Of a stretch of DNA of 64,000 nucleotides, positions 18,064-28,300 are shown piece after piece. A program made the position numbers and the translations under genes. The stretch comes from CACIIZ01 sp045565285 (GTDB taxonomy: Bacteria > Pseudomonadota > Alphaproteobacteria > Rhodobacterales > Rhodobacteraceae), in NCBI GenBank assembly GCA_045565285.1, contig JBJLFR010000021.1, positions 1-64,000 of the forward strand. Reading direction: 5' to 3'. The notes under the pieces were generated by a model. That model was not told the origin of the DNA. It worked only from the letters and a program-made list of their open reading frames with translations, and ran no database searches. Every line of letters starts with the position of its first letter. The first letter of the stretch is position 1.

Positions 18064-18939
18064 ATGAGTACTAAACATCCTATAATTTCAGTAGTTGGCT
18101 CTTCAGGAGCAGGTACTTCAACAGTAAAAGATACCTTTGAAAAAATCTTTTTGAGAGAAAATGTTTCAGTAGCAATGATTGAGGGAGATGCATTCCATAA
18201 ATACAATAGAGTTGAAATGAAAAAAGAACTAGAGCGAAGATATTCGCTTGGTGATCAGACTTTTTCTCATTTCTCATATGATGCTAACTTATTGGAAGAA
18301 TTACAAAATACTTTTAAAAATTATGGTGAAACTGGAACTGCAAAAACACGTACTTATATCCATAATTCACACGAAAGTGATTTATATGACATTCCACCCG
18401 GAGAGTTTACCGATTGGCGTGATTTACCAAATGACACTGATCTTTTATTCTATGAAGGATTACATGGTGCTGCTAAATATGAAAATATAAATATACCGCA
18501 ACATGCAGACCTAAAAATTGGAGTAGTTCCGGTGATAAATCTGGAATGGATACAAAAAATTCACAGGGATACAGACTCTAGAGGCTATACTACTGAAGCT
18601 GTTACTGATACAATTTTAAGAAGAATGCATGATTATGTGCATTGCATTTGCCCTCAATTTACTGAAACGGATATAAATTTTCAAAGAGTTCCTGTTGTAG
18701 ATACTTCAAATCCATTTATTGCTAGATGGATTCCAACTGCTGATGAAAGTATAGTAGTTATAAGATTTAGAGATCCTAGTGGTATTGATTTTCCTTACCT
18801 TGTTTCTATGATTCACGATAGTTGGATGAGTAGGGCTAATTCTATAGTTATTCCTGGTGGAAAATTAGATCTGGCAATGCAACTTATTCTTACACCTCTT
18901 ATAAAAAGATTAATAGAGAGATCAAAAAAGTCAGTTTAA
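18064..18939 (+). CDS. cbbP: Phosphoribulokinase
   Basis: Phosphoribulokinase, 291 residues, the short proteobacterial octameric type. It makes ribulose-1,5-bisphosphate from ribulose-5-phosphate and ATP. The P-loop appears as VVGSSGAGTSTVK (residues 10-22). The segments EGDAFHKY, FYEGLHGA and VINLEWIQKIHRD belong to the family active site. It lies between cbbF and the aldolase gene. Confidence 0.95.
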   Translation: MSTKHPIISVVGSSGAGTSTVKDTFEKIFLRENVSVAMIEGDAFHKYNRVEMKKELERRYSLGDQTFSHFSYDANLLEELQNTFKNYGETGTAKTRTYIHNSHESDLYDIPPGEFTDWRDLPNDTDLLFYEGLHGAAKYENINIPQHADLKIGVVPVINLEWIQKIHRDTDSRGYTTEAVTDTILRRMHDYVHCICPQFTETDINFQRVPVVDTSNPFIARWIPTADESIVVIRFRDPSGIDFPYLVSMIHDSWMSRANSIVIPGGKLDLAMQLILTPLIKRLIERSKKSV

Positions 18940-18978
18940 TAATATTTGTTTAATTTATGGGTAATTTAGGAGAATTAT

Positions 18979-20045
18979 ATGGCTTTAATAACTTTGCGGC
19001 AACTTTTGGATCATGCTGCTGAAAATTCTTATGCTGTTCCAGCATTTAATATAAACAACATGGAACAAGGGCTATCAATTTTAAAGCGGCTTACTCGGTC
19101 GACGCTCCTGTAATTATTCAGGCAAGTAGAGGAGCTAGATCTTATGCCGGTGATATTATGTTAAGTCATATGGTGAAAGCTCTTTCAGAAATGTATCCAT
19201 CAATACCTATATGTATGCATCAAGATCATGGTAATAATGAAGCAACATGCTTTTCTGCTATAAAATATGGTTTTACCTCAGTCATGATGGATGGATCTTT
19301 ATTAGCTGATATGAAAACTCCATCTACTTATGAATATAATGTTGAAATAACTTCTAAAGTTACTGAATCAGCCCATTATGTAGGAGCTTCAGTTGAAGGA
19401 GAGTTAGGAGTTTTAGGTAGTTTGGAAACAGGGGAAGCTGGTGAAGAAGATGGATCAGGCGCAGAAGGCAAACTTGATAATGATCAACTATTGACAGATC
19501 CAGACCAAGCGGCTGACTTTGTATCCAAAACAAAAGTTGATGCTTTAGCTATTGCTTGTGGAACAAGCCATGGAGCTTATAAGTTTAGCAGAAAGCCAGA
19601 TGGTGATATTTTAGCAATGAGTGTTATAGAAAAAATACATTCAAAAATTCCAAGCACTCATTTGGTAATGCATGGTTCATCCTCAGTCCCACAATATTTA
19701 CAGGATTTAATCAATCAAAATGGAGGTGATATGTCACAAACATATGGTGTTCCTGTAGAAGAAATTGAAAGAGGTATAAAATCTGGAGTACGTAAAGTTA
19801 ACATAGATACAGATTGTAGAATGGCAATGACTGGGCAATTTAGAAAGATTGCAAGCGAGACACCAAAAGAATTTGACCCTAGAAAATTTTTAATACCTGC
19901 CATGAAAGAAATGGAAGATTTGTGTAGAGATCGTTTTGAACGTTTTGGAACTAGTGGTAATGCTTCAAAAATTATAGTAAAGCCAATGGATGAAATGTCT
20001 CGACAGTATAATTCTGGGGAATTAAACCCTAAAACTCATAACTAA
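18979..20045 (+). pseudogene. cbbA: Class II fructose-bisphosphate aldolase, single frameshift
   Basis: Class II (Calvin-type) fructose-bisphosphate aldolase. The ATG at 18979 follows an AGGAGA site and opens with MALITLRQLLDHAAENSYAV. The first frame runs to EQGLSIL and then breaks. The next frame resumes at KAAYSVDAPVIIQASRGARS and carries all catalytic and metal motifs (CMHQDHGN, VEGELGVLG, MHGSSSVP, VNIDTDCRMA). One base is missing in the TTTT run at 19079-19082. Restoring it gives about 355 residues, the exact family length. All other operon genes are intact, so a consensus error or very recent mutation is likely. Confidence 0.88.
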
Positions 20046-20073
20046 TTAACTTAAAAAATATAGGAGAAAAATA

Positions 20074-21531
20074 ATGCCAGACGGATCTGAAAAGCTTACT
20101 GCGAAAGCAAGATATTCAGCAGGAGTTCTTGAATATAAAAAAATGGGTTATTGGGAGCCCGACTATGAACCAAAAGATACAGATATTATATCTCTTTTCA
20201 GAATAACTCCTCAAGATGGTGTTGATCCGATTGAGGCTGCTGCTGCAGTAGCTGGTGAAAGTTCTACAGCGACTTGGACAGTAGTTTGGACTGATAGATT
20301 GACTGCTTGTGAGAAATATAGAGCGAAAGCATATAGAGTAGATCCAGTACCAAACTCACCTGGTCAGTATTTTGCATATATTGCTTATGATCTAGATCTT
20401 TTTGAGCCAGGATCAATAGCAAACTTAACAGCTTCTATTATCGGTAATGTATTTGGTTTTAAACCTTTAAAAGCCTTGAGATTAGAAGACATGAGGTTAC
20501 CCGTGGCTTATATAAAAACATTTAATGGACCTGCAACAGGTATAGTTGTGGAAAGAGAAAGATTAAATTGTTTTGGTAGGCCACTTCTTGGTGCTACAGT
20601 CAAACCAAAACTTGGATTGTCAGGGAGAAATTATGGACGTGTTGTTTATGAAGCTTTAAAAGGTGGATTAGATTTTACAAAAGATGATGAAAATATTAAC
20701 TCTCAACCATTTATGCATTGGCGAGATAGATTTCTATATTGTATGGAAGCAGTAAATAGAGCTTCTGCGGCAAGTGGTGAAGTTAAAGGTACATATTTAA
20801 ATGTAACTGCCGGTACCATGGAGGAAATGTATAAAAGGGCGGAATTTGCTAAAGATTTAGGTTCTGTTATAATTATGATAGATCTTGTAATAGGTTATAC
20901 TGCAATTCAATCAATGGCCAATTGGGCAAGAGATAATGACATGATATTGCATTTGCATAGAGCAGGGCATTCAACATATACCAGACAAAGGTCGCATGGA
21001 GTTTCCTTCAGGGTTATAGCTAAGTGGATGCGTTTGGCTGGTGTAGACCATATTCACGCTGGTACAGTTGTTGGTAAGCTAGAGGGTGATCCAGCAACCA
21101 CTAAAGGTTTCTATGATGTAATGAGAGAAGAATTTAATCCTCAATCATTAGAAACTGGAATATTCTTTGATCAACATTGGGCTTCAATAAATAAAATGAT
21201 GCCTGTTGCTTCCGGTGGTATACATGCAGGACAAATGCATGAGTTGATACATTATCTTGGTGAAGATGTAGTGCTACAATTTGGTGGAGGCACAATTGGT
21301 CATCCCCAAGGTATACAAGCAGGAGCTGAAGCAAATAGAGTAGCTCTTGAAGCCATGATCTTTGCTAGAAATGCTGGAGACGATTACTTGCAAAATGGAC
21401 CTGAAATACTTGCAAGAGCAGCAAAAAATTGTACACCACTAAAACAAGCTTTAGACGTGTGGAAAGGAGTATCATTTAATTATGAATCTACTGATGCTCC
21501 TGATTTTGTCGTAACCCCAACTACATCTTAA
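20074..21531 (+). CDS. cbbL: RuBisCO large subunit, form I red type
   Basis: Ribulose-1,5-bisphosphate carboxylase/oxygenase large chain, 485 residues. The catalytic set is complete: KPKLG (Lys177), the carbamylated Lys203 in FTKDDEN with Asp205 and Glu206, HLHRAGH (His295), and loop 6 Lys335 in VVGKLEGDP. The N-terminal extension, GLSGRNYGRVVYE and DFTKDDENINSQPFM pattern are of the red-type form IC/ID group. The following small subunit and cbbX support this. It is preceded by a GGAGAA ribosome-binding site. Confidence 0.97.
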   Translation: MPDGSEKLTAKARYSAGVLEYKKMGYWEPDYEPKDTDIISLFRITPQDGVDPIEAAAAVAGESSTATWTVVWTDRLTACEKYRAKAYRVDPVPNSPGQYFAYIAYDLDLFEPGSIANLTASIIGNVFGFKPLKALRLEDMRLPVAYIKTFNGPATGIVVERERLNCFGRPLLGATVKPKLGLSGRNYGRVVYEALKGGLDFTKDDENINSQPFMHWRDRFLYCMEAVNRASAASGEVKGTYLNVTAGTMEEMYKRAEFAKDLGSVIIMIDLVIGYTAIQSMANWARDNDMILHLHRAGHSTYTRQRSHGVSFRVIAKWMRLAGVDHIHAGTVVGKLEGDPATTKGFYDVMREEFNPQSLETGIFFDQHWASINKMMPVASGGIHAGQMHELIHYLGEDVVLQFGGGTIGHPQGIQAGAEANRVALEAMIFARNAGDDYLQNGPEILARAAKNCTPLKQALDVWKGVSFNYESTDAPDFVVTPTTS

Positions 21532-21543
21532 GGAGAATTAATT

Positions 21544-21960
21544 ATGAAATTAAGACAAGGAGCATTTTCTTTTTTGCCTGATTTAACAGATGCAGAAATT
21601 CATACTCAAGTTCAATACTGTATTGATAACGGTTGGGCAGTTAGTGTTGAATATACTGATGACCCACACCCAAGAAATACTTATTGGGAAATGTGGGGCC
21701 ACCCAATGTTTGATAATCCTGATGCAGCAGCAGCTGTTTTTGAAGTGAATGAATGTAGAAAACAATTTGGAGACTATTATATCAGGGTAATTGCATTTGA
21801 CTCTACCCATGGTTGGGAGAGCATTAAATTATCTTTTATAGTTAATAGGCCAAAACATGAACCTGGGTTTCATGTTTCTAGAGAGGAAGTTAAAGGCCGA
21901 TCTATGAGATATTCTATTAAATCTTATGCAACAGATAAACCTGAAGGTAGTCGTTATTAA
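21544..21960 (+). CDS. cbbS: RuBisCO small subunit, red type
   Basis: RuBisCO small subunit, 138 residues, with the N-terminal GAFSFLPDLTD and the YIRVIAFDS core strands. The extended C-terminal tail (RPKHEPGFHVSREEV to the end) forms the beta hairpin that characterises red-type enzymes. It begins 12 bases after cbbL with an AAGGAG site and is clearly co-transcribed. Confidence 0.96.
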   Translation: MKLRQGAFSFLPDLTDAEIHTQVQYCIDNGWAVSVEYTDDPHPRNTYWEMWGHPMFDNPDAAAAVFEVNECRKQFGDYYIRVIAFDSTHGWESIKLSFIVNRPKHEPGFHVSREEVKGRSMRYSIKSYATDKPEGSRY

Positions 21961-21997
21961 GCTGATATATGATTTTTATATTTTAAGGTAAAGAAAA

Positions 21998-22915
21998 TTG
22001 ACAAATAATAGTATACCTGAAGAAAAAAAAATGAATGTAGATAAAATTGATCTCCACGCTGAGTTAGTAGAAACTGGCGTGGAGCAAGTTTTATTAGAAT
22101 TAGATAAGAGCTTAATTGGTCTAAACCCTGTAAAAACTAGAATAAGAGAAACTGCATCTTTACTATTAGTAGAAAAAGCAAGGGAAAAACTTGGTCTTGC
22201 TCATGAGTCCCCTACTTTACACATGAGTTTTTCAGGAAATCCTGGAACGGGTAAAACTACTGTTGCACTTAGAATGGCTGAGTTGTTACATAAACTTGGA
22301 TATGTTAGAAAAGGACATTTAGTTACCGTTACAAGAGATGATTTAGTTGGTCAATACATTGGTCATACAGCTCCTAAAACTAAAGAAGTATTAAAGAAAG
22401 CAATGGGTGGCGTTCTTTTTATTGACGAAGCTTATTATTTGTATAGACCTGAAAATGAGAGGGATTATGGGCAAGAAGCAATTGAAATTTTACTTCAGGT
22501 AATGGAAAATAATAGAGATGATTTAGTTGTAATTCTGGCTGGTTATAAAAATAGGATGAATACGTTTTTTGAGAGCAACCCTGGATTCAGATCAAGAATA
22601 GCTCATCATATTGAATTTCCAGATTATTCAACAACAGAACTCCTAGATATAGGATCGTCAATGTTGGATCAATTAAATTATTGTTTAACAAAAGATGCTA
22701 AAGATGCTTTTATTGAGTATATTAATTTGAGAAAGGCACAACCTCATTTTGCAAACGCCAGATCAATTAGAAATGCTCTAGATAGAGTAAGATTGAGGCA
22801 AGCGAATAGATTATTCAAGGAAAATAATGGGCCTGTAAATGCAGAAAAGCTTAGTACTCTAGAAGAAGAAGATATAAGAGAAAGTAGAGTGTTCAGCGGT
22901 GGTATTGATAACTAA
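21998..22915 (+). CDS. cbbX: Red-type RuBisCO activase CbbX
   Basis: AAA+ ATPase that remodels inhibited red-type RuBisCO by pulling on the large-subunit C-terminus. Walker A is GNPGTGKTT, Walker B is VLFIDEAYYLY, and the arginine-finger region is NPGFRSRIAHHIEF. About 305 residues. The frame begins with TTG at 21998, preceded by TAAGGTAAAG; an ATG at 22031 is an alternative that would remove 11 residues. It is the last gene of the cbb operon. Confidence 0.95.
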   Translation: MTNNSIPEEKKMNVDKIDLHAELVETGVEQVLLELDKSLIGLNPVKTRIRETASLLLVEKAREKLGLAHESPTLHMSFSGNPGTGKTTVALRMAELLHKLGYVRKGHLVTVTRDDLVGQYIGHTAPKTKEVLKKAMGGVLFIDEAYYLYRPENERDYGQEAIEILLQVMENNRDDLVVILAGYKNRMNTFFESNPGFRSRIAHHIEFPDYSTTELLDIGSSMLDQLNYCLTKDAKDAFIEYINLRKAQPHFANARSIRNALDRVRLRQANRLFKENNGPVNAEKLSTLEEEDIRESRVFSGGIDN

Positions 22916-22938
22916 ATTTGTTAAAATTTATTTTTATT

Positions 22939-23718
22939 TTAAAAATCTTCATAGGGGTCGAACAATTCTAAATTATCTTCCATTGGTTCTGGTGGTTCGT
23001 TAATTCTAGTTTGTAAATATGTTGACCTAGCAGAATAATAGCTATCCAAGCTATTATATAGAATTGTATCAACCATTGTTCCAAATTCATGTCTTTTATT
23101 TAAAATATCAAAAGCACTAAATGTTACTAAACTAACTCCTTCTGCTGGACCAGACAATAAACTCATTGGATTTAAAGTATAATCTACAAGCATTGATAAA
23201 GATCCTCTTGCAGAGCTAGGTCCTACAAAAGGTAATTCAAGGTAAGGCCCTACCGGGAATCCCCAATAAGCAGATGTTTCGTCAAATTCTGTATCATCTG
23301 AGAACAAACTTATTCTTGAAGCAATATCAAATATTCCAAATACACCGATAGAAGAGTTTATAGCAAAACGAGTAACATCAGTAGTAGCTTTTATAAATTC
23401 TGCTTGTCCTAGGTGATTTACAAATCTTTTGGGCTCTTGCAAATTTTCATAAAAATTTGCTGCACCTAATCTTACAGGTCTTGGAACAAAATTACCATAT
23501 ATATTAGAAGCTGGTTTTAAAGTAGTTTCATCAATGTGTTTATTAAAAGTATGAATTTTTCTATTTGTTTTTTCAAAAGGATCATTTGGATTTGAGCTGT
23601 AATTTTTTAAGTCAGTAGTATTACATGCACAAAGTGTGATAATAAAAACAGTAGTAATTATATTCCTGAGAAACAATTTTTGTGAGTAAAAATTAAAATT
23701 AAATAATTTAAAATTCAT
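22939..23718 (-). CDS. mlaA: MlaA (VacJ) family lipoprotein
   Basis: Outer-membrane lipoprotein of the Mla phospholipid-transport system, 259 residues. The signal peptide ends in a lipobox ITLCAC|N with lipidation at the cysteine near residue 32. The diagnostic NDPFEKTNRKIHTFN segment follows, then PVRLGAANFYENL, EFDETSAYWGFPVGPYLELPF and GPSSARGS, all conserved in MlaA. It lies alone, convergent with cbbX. MlaFEDBC are not in the window. Confidence 0.93.
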   Translation of the reverse strand: MNFKLFNFNFYSQKLFLRNIITTVFIITLCACNTTDLKNYSSNPNDPFEKTNRKIHTFNKHIDETTLKPASNIYGNFVPRPVRLGAANFYENLQEPKRFVNHLGQAEFIKATTDVTRFAINSSIGVFGIFDIASRISLFSDDTEFDETSAYWGFPVGPYLELPFVGPSSARGSLSMLVDYTLNPMSLLSGPAEGVSLVTFSAFDILNKRHEFGTMVDTILYNSLDSYYSARSTYLQTRINEPPEPMEDNLELFDPYEDF

Positions 23719-23911
23719 TTTAGTCTATAAAAAATTTAAAAAAATATTATAACTCTTAACTTAAGTAATAGATTACCCTTTAGCAATGGTATTATTCATT
23801 TGCTTAATTTTTTAAGTTTTTTGATAATTATCATTTTAAATTGTAATTTTTTTATTTTTTCTTATCTATGGTACCTAATATATCTAAATCAAAACATTAG
23901 TTGGTAAAAAA

Positions 23912-25300
23912 TTGAAACTAAAAATTTATAATACTAAATCAAAGTATAAAGAGATTTTTAATCCTATAGATCCAAGTAATGTTAGAATGTATGTTTGCGG
24001 TCCCACCGTTTATGATAGAGCTCATATAGGCAATGCTAGGCCTGTCGTTGTTTTTGATGTTTTATATAGATTACTTAGATTTATTTACAATAAAAAATCA
24101 GTAACTTACGTAAGAAATATAACTGATGTTGATGATAAGATAATTAATAAGTCATTTAATGAAAATAAACCAACTAATGAAATCACATTAGAAACTATAA
24201 AATGGTTTAATGAGGATAATGATTATTTAAATGTTATTAAACCAACCCATGAACCAAAGGCCACTCAATATATTCCACAGATGATTTCTATGATTGAGAC
24301 ACTTATTTCAAAAAATAATGCATATGTATTAGAGGATAAGGAGGTTCTTTTTTCAGTAAGTTCATTTGATAATTATGGTTATCTTTCACGTCAAAATCTT
24401 AAAGCAATGAATATTGGTAATAGAATTAATATAGATAAAAGAAAAAGGAATCCTTTAGATTTTGTTCTTTGGAAACCATCAGAAAGAAATAATATTGGTT
24501 GGGATAGCCCTTGGGGTTATGGTCGACCTGGGTGGCATATTGAATGTTCGGCAATGTGTAAAGAATTACTTGGTGAATGTTTTGATATTCATGGTGGAGG
24601 CATTGATCTTTTATTTCCTCATCATGAAAATGAAGTTGCTCAAAGTATGTGTGCTAATAATACAAAGCAATTAGCTAACTATTGGATCCATAACGGGTTT
24701 GTGAATATTGAAGGGCAAAAAATGTCAAAATCTTTAGGCAATTATTTAACTGTGGAGGATTTAAGGAAAAAAGATATTGATGGAGCAGTAATACGCTTTG
24801 TTTTATTATCAACGCATTATAGACAGCCATTAGATTGGACAAATCGTAAGGTTTCTGAAGCTGAAAATATATTGAATAAGTGGTTTAATATAATAGAAAA
24901 AAAAGATGTTGAAATTCATGGAACTCCAACAAAAAAAATTTTGAAAGCATTATATGACGATTTAAATTTACCTCTGGTTTTAACAGAAATGCATAACTTG
25001 TTAAAAATCAAGGATCTAGATGGTTTTGTTAATTCAATGGTTTTTTTAGGATTCAATAATATTAGAGCAAAAAACATTATTAGTACAAATAGTAACCTTG
25101 GTGATCATTTTAGTCATAAATTGATAAATGATTTAATCTCTGCGAGACAAACTGCTAGAGTTAATAAAGATTATAAAAAGTCTGATGAAATAAGAATTAG
25201 ACTTGAAAAAGCAGGAGTAAGTATTAATGATCTTGGAAAAGAAACAAAATGGATATTAAAACCATCTTTTAATCCTAAAAAACTTCTCGAGGAAAATTAA
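23912..25300 (+). CDS. cysS: Cysteinyl-tRNA synthetase
   Basis: Class Ia aminoacyl-tRNA synthetase charging tRNA-Cys, 462 residues. Zinc ligands begin with MYVCGPTVYD, the HIGH motif is RAHIGNARP, the zinc-binding core contains GRPGWHIECSAM and HGGGIDLLFPHHENE, and the KMSKS loop is QKMSKSLGN. The frame starts with TTG at 23912, which gives the correct N-terminus. The stop overlaps the ATG of cimA (TAATG). Confidence 0.96.
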   Translation: MKLKIYNTKSKYKEIFNPIDPSNVRMYVCGPTVYDRAHIGNARPVVVFDVLYRLLRFIYNKKSVTYVRNITDVDDKIINKSFNENKPTNEITLETIKWFNEDNDYLNVIKPTHEPKATQYIPQMISMIETLISKNNAYVLEDKEVLFSVSSFDNYGYLSRQNLKAMNIGNRINIDKRKRNPLDFVLWKPSERNNIGWDSPWGYGRPGWHIECSAMCKELLGECFDIHGGGIDLLFPHHENEVAQSMCANNTKQLANYWIHNGFVNIEGQKMSKSLGNYLTVEDLRKKDIDGAVIRFVLLSTHYRQPLDWTNRKVSEAENILNKWFNIIEKKDVEIHGTPTKKILKALYDDLNLPLVLTEMHNLLKIKDLDGFVNSMVFLGFNNIRAKNIISTNSNLGDHFSHKLINDLISARQTARVNKDYKKSDEIRIRLEKAGVSINDLGKETKWILKPSFNPKKLLEEN

Positions 25301-26922
25301 TGGATCGAATTTTTTTATATGATACGACTTTGAGAGATGGTCAGCAAACTCAAGGAGTTAAGTTTTCTTATGAAGATAAGGTTCGAATTGTAAAAGCACT
25401 AGATCATCTTGGTTTGGATTATATAGAAGGAGGGTGGCCTGGAGCAAATCCAACTGATACAGAATTTTTTCAAAATCCACCCAAAATTTATAACTCAATT
25501 TTTACTGCATTTGGAATGACTAAAAGAAAAGGAATATCTGCTAATAATGATAGTATTTTAGCCTCAGTTGTAAACTCAAGGACTGATGCTGTATGTTTAG
25601 TTGGTAAATCTAATGATTATCATGTTAAAAAAGTTCTTGCTATTTCTAATAATGACAATTTAAGCAATATAGAAGAGTCTATAAAACATCTTGTAAGTTC
25701 AGGTAAGGAAGCCATTTTCGATGCAGAACATTTTTTTGATGGTTTTAAATCTAATCCAGAATACTCTTATGAATGTTTATTAGCAGCCTATCAATCAAAA
25801 GCAGATTGGATTGTATTATGTGATACAAATGGAGGTACTCTTCCAAATGAAATTTATGAAATTGTTAAAAATATTATAAAAATGGGTATACCAGGTAATA
25901 AATTAGGTATTCACTCGCATAATGACACTGAAAATGCAGTTGCTAACTCTTTTGCTGCAATAGATGCTGGAGTTAGACAAATACAGGGAACAATAAATGG
26001 TTTGGGAGAAAGATGTGGTAACGCAAATTTGGTATCAATTATTCCGACGCTTATTCTAAAAAAACATTTTAATGAGAGGTTTTATGTAAATTTAGATAAA
26101 ACTAAATTAAATTATATTACCAAATTATCTAGGACTCTAGATGAAATTTTAAATAGAGTACCAAATAAGGCCTCTCCTTATGTTGGTGCTGCTGCTTTTT
26201 CTCATAAGGCAGGCTTACATGCTAGTGCAATCATTAAAGATCCCAAAACTTATGAACACATAAATCCTAATGATGTTGGAAATGTAAGAGTTATACCTGT
26301 TTCAAATCAAGCTGGTAAATCAAACCTTCTGAAAATTCTTAATGAGTCGGGTATTGAAATTGAAAAAAATGACGATCGCCTTTACAGAATTCTTGAAGAA
26401 ATAAAAGAAAAAGAGGATAATGGATACACTTTTGATGTTGCTGGAGCTTCGTTTGAAATTTTTGCAAGGAAGAAATTAGGATTAATGCCTCACTTTTTTT
26501 CAGTTAATCGTTATAAGGTCACTATGGAAAAAAAAGATAATGTAGAGCATAAGTTTCAAATAATTTCTGAAGCGGTAGTTTCAATTAATTTAGGCAATCA
26601 AGAGCGTATTTCCATTGCAGAAAGTTTGGATAATAATGGTCAAGATCAGGGTCCAGTTCATGCTTTATCTGCTGCACTTAGAAAAGATCTTGGACCATAT
26701 CAATCTTTTATTAAAGATATGAAGTTAGTTGATTTTAAAGTACGAATTATGAATGGTGGAACTGAGGCAATTACTAGAGTATTAATTGATAGTGAAGATA
26801 AAAACGGTCTTAGATGGTCAACTATTGGTGTTTCTGCAAATATCATTGATGCAAGTTATGATGCTATCATTGATTCCATAAATTGGAAGCTTTTAAAAGA
26901 AAAAGCAACACCAGTTCAATAA
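25300..26922 (+). CDS. cimA: Citramalate synthase
   Basis: CimA of the alpha-isopropylmalate synthase family, which condenses pyruvate and acetyl-CoA to (R)-citramalate for isoleucine synthesis. The catalytic-domain start YDTTLRDGQQTQGVKFS is typical of CimA, followed by LGIHSHNDTENAVAN with metal-ligand histidines. The C-terminal LeuA-dimer/regulatory domain covers the last 120 residues. 540 residues, full length. It is translationally coupled to cysS. Confidence 0.93.
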   Translation: MDRIFLYDTTLRDGQQTQGVKFSYEDKVRIVKALDHLGLDYIEGGWPGANPTDTEFFQNPPKIYNSIFTAFGMTKRKGISANNDSILASVVNSRTDAVCLVGKSNDYHVKKVLAISNNDNLSNIEESIKHLVSSGKEAIFDAEHFFDGFKSNPEYSYECLLAAYQSKADWIVLCDTNGGTLPNEIYEIVKNIIKMGIPGNKLGIHSHNDTENAVANSFAAIDAGVRQIQGTINGLGERCGNANLVSIIPTLILKKHFNERFYVNLDKTKLNYITKLSRTLDEILNRVPNKASPYVGAAAFSHKAGLHASAIIKDPKTYEHINPNDVGNVRVIPVSNQAGKSNLLKILNESGIEIEKNDDRLYRILEEIKEKEDNGYTFDVAGASFEIFARKKLGLMPHFFSVNRYKVTMEKKDNVEHKFQIISEAVVSINLGNQERISIAESLDNNGQDQGPVHALSAALRKDLGPYQSFIKDMKLVDFKVRIMNGGTEAITRVLIDSEDKNGLRWSTIGVSANIIDASYDAIIDSINWKLLKEKATPVQ

Positions 26923-26931
26923 ATATTTTAT

Positions 26932-27552
26932 ATGATCGAAAATACCCTAAATTCTCAAAAAAATATAAATAAAGGATTAGATTTTTTATCAAAAAAAGAT
27001 CCTAATTTAGCGAATTTAATTAGATCAATTCATGATTTTTCGTTTCCAAAAAGAAATACAGGTTTTGAAGCTTTATTAAAAATTATTATTAGTCAGCAGC
27101 TCTCTACTATTGCCGCAAACAGTATATGGAATAGGTTAATTGATAATGATCTAATATCTAAAATTAATATTTTAGGTGCTAGTGAACAAATCCTTTTATC
27201 TAATGGATTATCTAGACAAAAATGCACTTATGTAAAGGCTTTGGCGAATGAAGATATAAATTATGATGATTTAGCAAAAAAATCTTCTGAGGAGGTTATT
27301 AGTCGACTGACCCAAATAAAAGGTATAGGAAAATGGACTGCCCAAATTTACTGTTTATTTTCTCTAGGACAAGCCAATATTTTTCCATCTGGAGACTTAG
27401 CTTTACAAGAATCAATTAAAATTGTTTTTGGTCTTGAAGTAAGACCTAGTGAACAAGAAGTAATCAAAATGTCTGAAAACTGGCACCCATGGAAATCATT
27501 AGCTGCACATTTACTTTGGGTTTACTATAATAAAATAAAGAAAAAGGAATGA
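26932..27552 (+). CDS. DNA-3-methyladenine glycosylase II-like protein
   Basis: HhH-GPD base-excision glycosylase of the AlkA type without the AlkA N-terminal domain, 206 residues. The fold shows IIISQQLSTIAANSIW, the helix-hairpin-helix LTQIKGIGKWTAQIYCLF and the catalytic aspartate in FPSGDLALQ. It would remove alkylated bases. It lies 10 bases after cimA and 1 base before the esterase gene, in one operon. Confidence 0.9.
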   Translation: MIENTLNSQKNINKGLDFLSKKDPNLANLIRSIHDFSFPKRNTGFEALLKIIISQQLSTIAANSIWNRLIDNDLISKINILGASEQILLSNGLSRQKCTYVKALANEDINYDDLAKKSSEEVISRLTQIKGIGKWTAQIYCLFSLGQANIFPSGDLALQESIKIVFGLEVRPSEQEVIKMSENWHPWKSLAAHLLWVYYNKIKKKE

Positions 27553-27553
27553 A

Positions 27554-28207
27554 ATGAGTAAAATTTTATCAGGTCCTGTAAAAAACTCTATTACAGACAA
27601 AACAAATAAAGTTGTAATTTTTTTCCATGGGTATGGAGCTGATGGTAATGATTTAATTTCGTTGTCTGATGTATTTGAAAAAATATTACCCGATGCAATT
27701 TTTTATTCTCCTAATGCACCAGAAAAATGTGAAATGGGTGGATTTGGTTATCAATGGTTTCCAATTAAACAAAATAATGATGGAAGCCTAGATTTAAATG
27801 CTGAAAAAGAAATTAAGAGTTCTGTGGAATTAATTAATAATTATATTGACGAAGTAGAAAAAGTATCAGGAGTTAATAGTGAAAATTTTATTTTGGTGGG
27901 TTTTTCTCAGGGTACGATGATGATTTTAGAGACATTATTTTCAAGAAAGAAAAAATTTAGTGCTTTAATTGGTTTTTCAGGAGGACTAATAAGTATACCT
28001 AAAGATATTTCAAAAGAGAATTTATATACCCCAATTTTACTAATTCATGGTGATAATGATCAAGTTGTTCCAATGGAAATGACTAACATTGCTTACAAAA
28101 GCCTTGAAGGGTTAGGTTTTAAAGTTGAGAAATATTTTTCTAAAGGATTAGGTCACGGAATTTCTTTAGATGGACTTACAGAAGCCACTAAATTTTTAAA
28201 AAAATAA
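27554..28207 (+). CDS. Phospholipase/carboxylesterase (alpha/beta hydrolase)
   Basis: Alpha/beta-hydrolase of the small carboxylesterase/phospholipase family, 217 residues. The oxyanion region is FFHGYGADGND, the nucleophile elbow is GFSQGTMM, and the acid and histidine lie in HGDNDQVVP and GLGHGIS. No signal peptide, so cytosolic. Immediately downstream of the glycosylase gene. Physiological substrate not predictable. Confidence 0.88.
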   Translation: MSKILSGPVKNSITDKTNKVVIFFHGYGADGNDLISLSDVFEKILPDAIFYSPNAPEKCEMGGFGYQWFPIKQNNDGSLDLNAEKEIKSSVELINNYIDEVEKVSGVNSENFILVGFSQGTMMILETLFSRKKKFSALIGFSGGLISIPKDISKENLYTPILLIHGDNDQVVPMEMTNIAYKSLEGLGFKVEKYFSKGLGHGISLDGLTEATKFLKK

Positions 28208-28300
28208 TAACTTCGAATTAATTTTTTAAATTTCATACTATTTTTTATTTAAAAGGCAAAATTTACTTTAAATTTTTTTTTAAGAAATTATTGTATTAGT

